Source: Prevotella sp. HUN102 (GTDB lineage Bacteria > Bacteroidota > Bacteroidia > Bacteroidales > Bacteroidaceae). From it: a DNA stretch of 64,000 nucleotides. The notes under the pieces are model-generated. The model did no database searches. It had not been told where the DNA came from and saw only the letters and a program-made list of their open reading frames with translations. Within the stretch, counting starts at the first letter, position 1. The number at the start of each line of letters is the position of its first letter. Shown here in pieces: positions 45,571 through 52,636 of the stretch. The stretch spans positions 558,001 to 622,000 of the forward strand of contig NZ_JIAF01000004.1 in assembly GCF_000688375.1 (NCBI RefSeq), written 5' to 3'. Position numbers and translations under genes: made by a program.

Positions 45571-46608
45571 CTATTTAAATGCAGCAGCTTCGGCAGCCGC
45601 AATTACCGATTCCCGGTCTTCAGCCTCGGCTATTCCAACTTCTGAAAAGTCGAAATCATCTTTCTTTCCGTGCTGAATGCCTTTCCGTCCGTCTCTCACA
45701 TCCATACCATTCTCTGAGAAAACTTCTTCTTGGAAAGGATTTTCACGCTTTTCTTTCAACTCATCCGAGCCCACGATGAAGTCCATATTCTGAGTGGTTT
45801 CGGGAACATCGAGCATCGGTTCCTCCTCCATTTTCGTGCGGTTGGCCTTGGCAGAGAATACTTTGTCGATGAATCGCGCTTCCTTGCGAAGCCGTTGCAG
45901 CGTAATCTTTGCAGCCTCCTGCTGGCTTTCCTTCTTTGAATAGCCGTGACCTTCGCCACAGGAGATTCCTTCCAATACGACTTGGAAATCGAAAGTAGGA
46001 TTTCCCTGCTTGTCCTTGCTGTGCTCGAGGAGCTTGAAGTCGAGCTGCACCTTGTTTTTCTGACTCCATTCAATGAGCTTCGACTTGAAATTCACTTCCT
46101 TGTAGGCCACCTTGTCGATGTTGATCAGCTCGCCGAGTATCTGTTTTTTCATAAAACGCATACAAGCGTCGTAGCCGTGGTCAAGATAAAGTGCTCCTAC
46201 CAGTGCCTCGAAGGCATTTCCGCCCAAGTAGCTGTTGTGCGACGAGGAATGGCCGCTCGACAGAATCAATTTCGTGATGCCCAGTTCCTTTGCAAGATGG
46301 TTGAGCGTATCGCGCTGAACTATCTTCGAGCGCGTGTTGGTAAGGAAACCTTCACGCTTACCGGGGAAATGTTCGTAGACAATATCGCCGACGATGGCAT
46401 CCAAGATAGCATCGCCGAGAAACTCCAGTCGTTCATTGTTCACGGGTTTTCCCTTCGCATTACGGCGGGCTACACTCTTGTGCAGCAGAGCCGTCTTGTA
46501 ATAGCTGAGGTTGTGTGGGAGAATCCCGATTATTTCGTACAAAGACAGATAAAGCTCCTTTTCCTTTCGGAAAGGGAGCTTCACTCTATCTATAATATTA
46601 TTCAGCAT
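45571..46608 (-). CDS. rnc: Ribonuclease III with long acidic C-terminal tail
   Basis: RNase III cuts double-stranded RNA during ribosomal RNA maturation and mRNA turnover. The catalytic signature NERLEFLGDA is at 58-67, and a dsRNA-binding domain runs from about 175 to 245 (GHGYSKKESQQEAAKITLQRL). The last 100 residues are an additional acidic tail (EEEPMLDVPE, KKDDFDFSEV) not needed by the fold; the usual length is about 230. The start overlaps the fabF stop by 11 bp, so translation is coupled. The order acpP-fabF-rnc is common in this phylum. Confidence 0.93.
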   Translation of the reverse strand: MLNNIIDRVKLPFRKEKELYLSLYEIIGILPHNLSYYKTALLHKSVARRNAKGKPVNNERLEFLGDAILDAIVGDIVYEHFPGKREGFLTNTRSKIVQRDTLNHLAKELGITKLILSSGHSSSHNSYLGGNAFEALVGALYLDHGYDACMRFMKKQILGELINIDKVAYKEVNFKSKLIEWSQKNKVQLDFKLLEHSKDKQGNPTFDFQVVLEGISCGEGHGYSKKESQQEAAKITLQRLRKEARFIDKVFSAKANRTKMEEEPMLDVPETTQNMDFIVGSDELKEKRENPFQEEVFSENGMDVRDGRKGIQHGKKDDFDFSEVGIAEAEDRESVIAAAEAAAFK

Positions 46609-47860
46609 ACTTCTTGAAAATCACGCAAGCATTGTGGCCGCCGAAGCCGAACGTGTTGCTGAGTGCAGCACGAACCTCACGCTTCTGAGCCTTGTTGAAC
46701 GTAAAATTCAAATCATAATCCAATTCAGGATCCTTATCATCGTCCTCGTGGTTGATGGTAGGAGGAACGATATCGTTCTGAATTGAGAGGATACAAGCCA
46801 TAGCTTCCACCGCACCGGCAGCACCGAGCAAGTGGCCTGTCATACTCTTTGTTGAAGAAATGTTCAACTTGTAGGCAGCATCGCCGAACAGTTCCTTGAT
46901 AGCCTTAGCTTCAGAAATGTCGCCGACAGGCGTTGAAGTACCGTGAACATTGATATAATCGATGTCTTCCGGCTTCAGACCGGCATCATCCAATGCAGCC
47001 TGCATCACCAAGCGTGCGCCGAGACCTTCCGGATGAGACGCCGTGATGTGGTGTGCATCGGCCGATTCGCCCTCACCTACGATTTCTGCGTATATCTTTG
47101 CACCACGAGCCTTAGCGTGTTCAAGCTCCTCGAGGATGATACAACCTGCTCCTTCACCCATAACAAAGCCGTCACGGCTTGCAGAGAATGGACGGGAAGC
47201 GTGCTCCGGATCGTCGTTTCTTGTAGAGAGAGCGTGCATTGCATTGAAACCACCCACGCCACATTCGCAGATAGCAGCCTCAGCACCGCCGCTTACAATC
47301 ATATCGGCCTTGCCCAAGCGAAGAAGGTTGAACGCCGTACCGATAGCATTTGAAGAAGAAGCACAGGCAGAGGTCGTAGCGAAGTTAGGACCGTGGAATC
47401 CGTAACGGATACTGATGTGTCCTGCTGCGATGTCTGAAATCATCTTAGGGATGAAGAACGGGTTGAACTTCGGTCCCTGATCAAGGTGCTGTCCGTAGTA
47501 AACCACTTCTTCCTCGAATGTCTTGATACCACCGATACCAACACCGAACACTACTCCGATGCGGTTCTTGTCTGCATTCTCCAAGTCAAGACCACAATCT
47601 TTCACTGCCTGATCGGCACTGATGATTGCCAACTGAGTGTAACGGTCGAGCTTTCGTGCTTCTTTACGGTCAATATAATCATTGATGTTGAGGTTCTTTA
47701 CTTCGCAAGCAAACTTAGTCTTGAAGTTAGTTGTATCGAATTGTGTAATAGGAGCTGCGCCGCTAACACCTGCCAACATATTGTTCCAGGTTTCCTCAGG
47801 GCTGTTTCCCAAAGGAGTAACGGCACCGAGACCTGTTACTACTACTCTTTTTAATTCCAT
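46598..47860 (-). CDS. fabF: 3-oxoacyl-ACP synthase II
   Basis: FabF elongates fatty acyl-ACP by condensation with malonyl-ACP in the cytoplasm. The catalytic Cys166 is in TTSACASSSNA. The two His residues lie in NVHGTSTPVGD and SMTGHLLGAAGAVE, and the terminal NTFGFGGHNA is intact. The 420-residue length is normal. It follows acpP by 254 bp, and in that gap lies a perfect long inverted repeat (47924-47997) that could modulate read-through from acpP. Confidence 0.96.
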   Translation of the reverse strand: MELKRVVVTGLGAVTPLGNSPEETWNNMLAGVSGAAPITQFDTTNFKTKFACEVKNLNINDYIDRKEARKLDRYTQLAIISADQAVKDCGLDLENADKNRIGVVFGVGIGGIKTFEEEVVYYGQHLDQGPKFNPFFIPKMISDIAAGHISIRYGFHGPNFATTSACASSSNAIGTAFNLLRLGKADMIVSGGAEAAICECGVGGFNAMHALSTRNDDPEHASRPFSASRDGFVMGEGAGCIILEELEHAKARGAKIYAEIVGEGESADAHHITASHPEGLGARLVMQAALDDAGLKPEDIDYINVHGTSTPVGDISEAKAIKELFGDAAYKLNISSTKSMTGHLLGAAGAVEAMACILSIQNDIVPPTINHEDDDKDPELDYDLNFTFNKAQKREVRAALSNTFGFGGHNACVIFKKYAE

Positions 47861-47923
47861 TTATCCATTTTTTTAGTTTCGCTCTTCTGAAATCAGCATA
47901 TCAATGAATTTCAAGATACACAA

Positions 47924-47997
47924 TTAAGGAGTTAAGCTAAGAGTTCCACTACTTGAATATAAAAACAATTAGCAAAACGATTGGCTTAACTCCTTAA
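47924..47997 (-). promoter_or_regulatory. Perfect inverted repeat between acpP and fabF
   Basis: TTAAGGAGTTAAGC (47924-47937) and GCTTAACTCCTTAA (47984-47997) are exact complements across a 46-nt loop. The right arm continues as octamers (TTGGCTTA, ACTCCTTA, ACACCTTA). It lies in the probable acpP-fabF transcript and may act as an attenuator or processing site. Confidence 0.55.
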
Positions 47998-48114
47998 CAC
48001 CTTATTTCTTTACTCTTCTGAATTTTGCGAAACTTGAGTAAGATATAAGTTGTAAATTAAAGAACAAAAGTGAAACGGAGCAAGCTCCGCCGTACTTTGT
48101 ATATTGCTCCAAAA

Positions 48115-48351
48115 TTACTTAGCGTTCTCTGTAATGTAAGCGATAGCATCGCCAACAGTGCCAATCTTCTCAGCCTTATCGTCTGGAATAGAAATGCCGA
48201 ATTCCTTTTCAAATTCCATAATCAACTCTACTGTATCCAATGAGTCAGCACCGAGGTCGTTTGTGAAGCTTGCTTCAGCCTTAACTTCTGCTTCATCAAC
48301 ACCGAGTTTGTCTACGATAATAGCCTTTACCTTTGATTCAATTTCTGACAT
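48115..48351 (-). CDS. acpP: Acyl carrier protein
   Basis: This 78-residue acidic carrier holds growing acyl chains on phosphopantetheine at Ser37 ([10 protein letters not shown]). The ATG at 48351 is chosen because ACPs begin MSEIESKVK; the longer frame to 48405 is not coding. It begins the acpP-fabF-rnc cluster. A small hairpin (CGGAGC-AA-GCTCCG, 48076-48089) lies 26 bp after the stop codon. Confidence 0.96.
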   Translation of the reverse strand: MSEIESKVKAIIVDKLGVDEAEVKAEASFTNDLGADSLDTVELIMEFEKEFGISIPDDKAEKIGTVGDAIAYITENAK

Positions 48352-48625
48352 AATTGTAATTTTTAAAATGTTTAATATTATTTTCAAATCTAAAATCGGC
48401 TGCAAAGGAAAGATAAATTTTCCACCCGTGCAAATTTTTTAATTAAAAAAGTGTATCAAACTGCACAAACGACCTATCATTGTGCATTATTTTTTACCAT
48501 TTTTGGTAATATATTGCGCTAAATCAATTATTTATCTCAAACTATTAAAACAAAACTTGGGGCATTTCTGCACCCGAAAGACACGCAATCGTGCGAAGAA
48601 AGATGGAAAAAGCACTCCGTTTATT
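48352..48625. other. Divergent region between acpP and the DUF4254 gene
   Basis: About 275 bp, AT-rich. It contains the small palindrome TTACCA-TTTT-TGGTAA (48494-48509) and one isolated GCGAAGAAAG motif (about 48593), perhaps a relic of the dispersed element. CAAATCTA at 48385-48392 would be a -7 box for acpP but has no well-placed -33. Confidence 0.4.
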
Positions 48626-48656
48626 TTGCTCATATCATTTATTTCGACTATATTTG
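48626..48656 (+). promoter_or_regulatory. Bacteroidetes-type promoter of the DUF4254/GT9 operon
   Basis: TTG (48626-48628) and TATATTTG (48649-48656) are 20 bp apart, leaving a very short leader before the ATG at 48681. Confidence 0.66.
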
Positions 48657-48680
48657 CAAAAAATTTAACCTAAAATTAAG

Positions 48681-49283
48681 ATGTCATTTACAGAACATTG
48701 CAACGAGATTTTTAGTCAGGCTATCCGAGATTATCACATTACGGATAATGTAGACACACCTATTAATAATCCTTACGATAGAGATTCTATCGAGAACCGC
48801 TTGTACCTGAAGTGCTGGATTGACACTGTTCAGTGGCATTTTGAGGACTTGATCCGCGACCCACACATCGTTCCGGAAGACGGAATGAGCCTGAAACGCC
48901 GCATAGACCGCTCGAATCAGGACCGTACCGACCTCGTAGAGCAGATAGATTCCTATTTCCGACAGCTCTATTCAGATGTGAAGGTACAGGAAGATGCCAC
49001 CATTAACACCGAGAGCCCAGCTTGGGCAGTGGACCGTCTGTCTATCCTTGCGCTGAAGATTTACCACATGAAGGAGCAGACAGAGCGTACCGACGCATCG
49101 GCAGAGCACATAGAGAAGTGCAAGAGCAAGCTCGCCGTGCTGCTGGAACAACAGGTTGATCTCTGTTCTGCCATCGACCAACTGCTTGAAGACATCAAGG
49201 CCGGACGCAAGTATATGAAGGTGTACCGACAGATGAAGATGTACAACGACCCGGCTACTAACCCCATACTCTACAAGAAGTAA
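48681..49283 (+). CDS. DUF4254 protein
   Basis: This 200-residue soluble, helical protein starts MSFTEHCNEIFSQAI and contains WHFEDLIRDPHI and MKEQTERTDASAEH. I recognise it as DUF4254, a Bacteroidetes family of unknown function usually next to a glycosyltransferase. It ends directly against the start of the GT9 gene with no gap, so the two products probably act together, perhaps in lipopolysaccharide core synthesis. No catalytic motif is evident. Confidence 0.8.
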   Translation: MSFTEHCNEIFSQAIRDYHITDNVDTPINNPYDRDSIENRLYLKCWIDTVQWHFEDLIRDPHIVPEDGMSLKRRIDRSNQDRTDLVEQIDSYFRQLYSDVKVQEDATINTESPAWAVDRLSILALKIYHMKEQTERTDASAEHIEKCKSKLAVLLEQQVDLCSAIDQLLEDIKAGRKYMKVYRQMKMYNDPATNPILYKK

Positions 49284-50333
49284 TTGAAGACCGAGCATAC
49301 CATCATCGTTCGCTTTTCCGCCATGGGCGATGTCGCCATGACGGTGCCCGTGGTGTATGCCCTTGCCAAGCAATATCCAAAGCTGCGGATTACCGTTGTG
49401 TCGCGTCCTTTCGCAAAGTCATTCTTCTATCACATTGCCGACAATGTGAAGTTCATCGAAGTTGATTTGAAAGGAGAGTACAAAGGATTCGCCGGACTGA
49501 ACAGACTCTACCATCGGCTGTCGGCAAAACATCCTACTGCCGTGGCCGATTTCCATAACGTGCTGCGCACAAAGTTTCTCCGACTTCGCTTTGCATTGAG
49601 CGGCTACAAGACTGCATCAATCGACAAGCACAAGAAAGGGAAAAGAAAGTTGTGCCGAAAGGAAAACAAGGTATTTGTACAGCAGCCCACATCTTTCCAA
49701 AACTATATGGACGTTTTGGAGAAGTTGGGATTCCCCGTACAGCCCGATTTCAAGACCATCTTCTTCAACGGAGGCAACGACCTCACGACACTCCCTAATA
49801 TAATAGGTGGGAAAAAGCAGGGCGAGACTTGGATCGGCATCGCTCCTTTCGCTGCACACGGTGGAAAGATGTATCCGAAGGAAAAGATGGAAGAGGTAGT
49901 CAGGTTGCTGACCACCCAATACTCCAACCTGAGACTCTTCTTCTTCGGTGGCGGAAAGGAAGAAAAAGAAATACTCAATGCGTGGGCTACACGATACAGG
50001 AACTGCATCTGCGCATCGGACAACGTGAAAGGACTTCAGCAAGAACTGATTCTGATGAGCCATCTCGACACGATGATATCTATGGACAGTGCCAATATGC
50101 ACTTGGCATCGCTCGTGGGAACCCGTGTATTGAGCATCTGGGGAGCCACCCATCCCTATTGTGGTTTCCTCGGATGGAACCAATCGCCCGAAGATGTCGT
50201 GCAGAACAATCAACTAAACTGCCGGCCGTGCTCCGTATTCGGCAACAAGCCTTGCCACAGAGGCGATTTCGCTTGTATGAACACCATTGAGCCGGAGGAG
50301 ATTGTAAGAAGACTGAATCTCCCTCAACAATAG
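49284..50333 (+). CDS. Glycosyltransferase family 9 (heptosyltransferase-like)
   Basis: This 349-residue enzyme transfers sugars to lipopolysaccharide core or a related glycan on the cytoplasmic side. RFSAMGDVAMTVPVVYAL is the N-terminal GT9 motif. ISMDSANMHLASLVGTRVLSIWGATHP is the nucleotide-sugar site (quoted in part: SMDSANMHLA). The frame follows a TAA, so it must start at the TTG at 49284, directly after the DUF4254 stop. The first ATG in frame (49323) would cut into the conserved strand. Start by TTG with zero spacing suggests coupled translation. Confidence 0.88.
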   Translation: MKTEHTIIVRFSAMGDVAMTVPVVYALAKQYPKLRITVVSRPFAKSFFYHIADNVKFIEVDLKGEYKGFAGLNRLYHRLSAKHPTAVADFHNVLRTKFLRLRFALSGYKTASIDKHKKGKRKLCRKENKVFVQQPTSFQNYMDVLEKLGFPVQPDFKTIFFNGGNDLTTLPNIIGGKKQGETWIGIAPFAAHGGKMYPKEKMEEVVRLLTTQYSNLRLFFFGGGKEEKEILNAWATRYRNCICASDNVKGLQQELILMSHLDTMISMDSANMHLASLVGTRVLSIWGATHPYCGFLGWNQSPEDVVQNNQLNCRPCSVFGNKPCHRGDFACMNTIEPEEIVRRLNLPQQ

Positions 50334-50359
50334 AAACAAAGATTCTGAACACAGTAAAT

Positions 50360-50403
50360 AAGCCATATCTCTGCGGAAAAGCATTGAGATATGGCTTGTT
50401 CAT
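50360..50403 (+). terminator. Rho-independent terminator of the DUF4254/GT9 operon
   Basis: AAGCCATATCTC (50360-50371) pairs perfectly with GAGATATGGCTT (50386-50397), followed by GTTCATTTTTG. Confidence 0.85.
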
Positions 50404-50510
50404 TTTTGTTTTCAGGATGAAATTGAGTAATCACGTCTAAACTTATTGAAGTCGTTTTCCACGTTTATAAACTCTTCTCTCCCTAAACTTTCCACTAATT
50501 TTCAGTATTG

Positions 50511-50906
50511 AAATATTCTGACAAAAGCCTCGTTTTTTAACATTTAAAATGCAGCAGGCACACTTCTGCTTTCAAATACGCGAATTATAGCGTTTTCCAT
50601 AATTATCTGAATAACAGAACATTACACCGATTAAGCTAAAATAGCGATAATATACTCCTATTAATTATTCGCAAATAGGACAAAAATCCTTTGTTTTTTG
50701 TCCTATTTTTCCTTCCATTCTTCGTAAATCAGTAAATCATTCTTGCGAAGAACGCAGCGCAATCTTCGCAAGAATGATTTATGTTCTTCGCAGAATTGAA
50801 ATACAATCCAATGAAAAACGCATTTCAACTGTCCGATTATGCACTTCTAATCTCCAGATCGGCAAAAAATTTTGTTCGTTTTTTAGTAAGATTATTTTAC
50901 ACAAAT
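50511..50906 (-). repeat. 22-nt-phased dispersed element, copy G (reverse)
   Basis: Motif starts are 50670 (isolated), then 50723, 50745, 50767 and 50789, with 53 nt and then exactly 22-nt steps. The hairpin GCGAAGA-N11-TCTTCGC is at 50745-50769. The flanks CTGACAAAAGCC then TTTTTTAACATTTAAAA on the left and TTTTTTAGTAAGATTATTTT on the right match copy F. It lies between convergent genes. Confidence 0.85.
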
Positions 50907-50940
50907 AGAGATTCAAGTTTTACGTAAACTAAGTTTAATA

Positions 50941-51240
50941 TCAGTCGATACGATCTTCGTCTGTGAGATAATCGAGGTATTCCCGTGCAGCCGTTTCGCC
51001 CCGTTCCTGTTCCGATTGAACGAGAGGAGCAAGAATCTTGTCCACAAATTCTGATAATACGGGCGCATCGGGAGTGCTCTCTATGAAGTCTTTCACTTCG
51101 TCGAGACTGGGCATTTCTTCGTAGCTTCTCTCTGCCCATCGCCTCACGTTCTCTTCCATTCGCCTACGGGCAGCCTGCATCAGTCCACCGGTCGGACAGG
51201 AAAGAAATATCCGATAGTAATCTTTCAACACGTCTTTCAT
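50941..51240 (-). CDS. Small protein of unknown function beside the putative origin
   Basis: This 99-residue acidic, helical protein (MKDVLKDYYRIFLSCPTGGLMQAARRR) has no recognised domain, signal peptide or catalytic motif. Its clean start and position make it a likely real gene. It borders the DnaA-box cluster on the left, but no functional link to replication can be claimed. Confidence 0.6.
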   Translation of the reverse strand: MKDVLKDYYRIFLSCPTGGLMQAARRRMEENVRRWAERSYEEMPSLDEVKDFIESTPDAPVLSEFVDKILAPLVQSEQERGETAAREYLDYLTDEDRID

Positions 51241-51378
51241 ATCTGTTTTCCTTTCATTAATTTATCCATTTTGAGTGTTCTATACATAAGAACGCTTGCC
51301 GACAGGTTTTATTTCAGACAGATTCGCATAATATAAAAAACGTCTCTTTCTCCCCTACCCTACTTCTACATCTTTACT

Positions 51379-51721
51379 TTATCCACAATCCGTAGCAGAA
51401 AACTGTGGATAACCCTGTGGAAAACCTGCCTAACAACTCAATCATAACCCTGTGGATATACACATATACGGGCCATATACACGCAAGATGTGGATATCCA
51501 CACAGTTATTAACGGCATTTTAGGGAAGTTTTGCACATATTTTCAGCAATAAAAGTTATAAACTTATTATCTTTGCACTATGTTGTGTAATTGTGGATAA
51601 CTCATAATAAGTACTGATTATCAGTGAGAAAGAATTATTCAATAATGTGGATAACTCTGAACCACGGGTTGATAACCAATCGACCAAGAAAATAATAAAA
51701 AACTTATGAACAGTATCCACA
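51379..51721. other. DnaA-box cluster, candidate chromosomal origin (oriC)
   Basis: Four perfect DnaA boxes TTATCCACA lie at 51379-51387 (plus) and, as TGTGGATAA, at 51404-51412, 51592-51600 and 51646-51654. Variants lie at 51416-51424, 51451-51459, 51489-51497, 51494-51502 and 51713-51721, making nine sites in 343 bp. The stretch 51741-51780 is almost pure A/T and could be the unwinding region. The region is gene-free from 51241 to 51777. No dnaA gene is nearby, which is not rare in this phylum. Confidence 0.75.
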
Positions 51722-51777
51722 GCCTATCATACATCAACATTCTTTTTTCTCTTTTTTAAAAAGAAAATAAGATAATT

Positions 51778-52614
51778 ATGAATTGGAAAAGAAAAACGAC
51801 CAAGATGAAACAATTAAAGACTTATATCCTGAGTTTGCTGATGCTTCTTGCTTTAGATGCATCGGCTCAATGCACTTTCAACAATACTGCGTTCAACAGC
51901 GGTGAGTATCTAACGTATAATCTTTACTACAACTGGAAATTCGTTTGGGTAAAGGCTGGCACGGCTTCGTGGTACACCGTGGCGTCCACTTACCACGGAA
52001 CGCCTGCCTATCGGGCTTCGCTCACAACGAGGGGAAACGGCAGACTGGACGATTATTTCGTATTGCGCGACACGTTGCTCTGTTACGATACGAAGGATCT
52101 CGTACCCCTCTATTTCCGTAAAGGCGCACGCGAGGGCAAGCGATACACCGTTGATGAGGTGTTTTACAGCTATCCGAACGGAAAAGCGAAGATAAAGCAG
52201 CATCGCATAGATAACGACGGAAAGCACCATTGGAAGGAAAAGACGCAGAACGACTGTGTTTTCGATATGATGAGCATATTCCTCCGTGCCCGCAGTTTCA
52301 ATACGAGTGGATGGAAGAAGGGCAATTTCGTGAATTTCAGCATTGCCGACGGCAACAGTCTCAGTCCGGGACGCGTGATATATAACGGCAAGGCAACGAT
52401 AAAGGCCGATAACGGCAGGAAATACAGGTGTCTGCAACTGGCGTATGACGAACAGGAGAAGGGCAAATGGAAGAACATTGCCAAGTTTTATGTAACGGAC
52501 GATGCCAATCATATCCCCATCCGATTGGATATGAGCCTGAAATTCGGTAGTGCCAAGGCGTTCCTTGTGTCTATGAAGGGCGTTCGGAGCAAGATAACTT
52601 CGGAAGTTAAGTAA
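51778..52614 (+). CDS. Exported DUF3108 protein
   Basis: This 278-residue exported protein has a signal peptide ending near DASAQ (about residue 31). A second ATG at 51805 would give a more typical signal peptide start. The body holds GEYLTYNLYYNWKFVWVKAG and a PLYFRKGAREGKR pattern typical of DUF3108, a periplasmic family of unknown function with a lipocalin-like beta barrel. A TonB receptor gene follows by 22 bp and is probably cotranscribed. Confidence 0.82.
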   Translation: MNWKRKTTKMKQLKTYILSLLMLLALDASAQCTFNNTAFNSGEYLTYNLYYNWKFVWVKAGTASWYTVASTYHGTPAYRASLTTRGNGRLDDYFVLRDTLLCYDTKDLVPLYFRKGAREGKRYTVDEVFYSYPNGKAKIKQHRIDNDGKHHWKEKTQNDCVFDMMSIFLRARSFNTSGWKKGNFVNFSIADGNSLSPGRVIYNGKATIKADNGRKYRCLQLAYDEQEKGKWKNIAKFYVTDDANHIPIRLDMSLKFGSAKAFLVSMKGVRSKITSEVK

Positions 52615-52636
52615 TTGAGAAACTAATTATAAAAAG

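Noticed and set aside
51379..51721. Plasmid-type iteron origin
   Set aside because: The repeated sites match DnaA boxes in both orientations at irregular spacing, and there is no replication initiator gene nearby. A chromosomal origin fits better.
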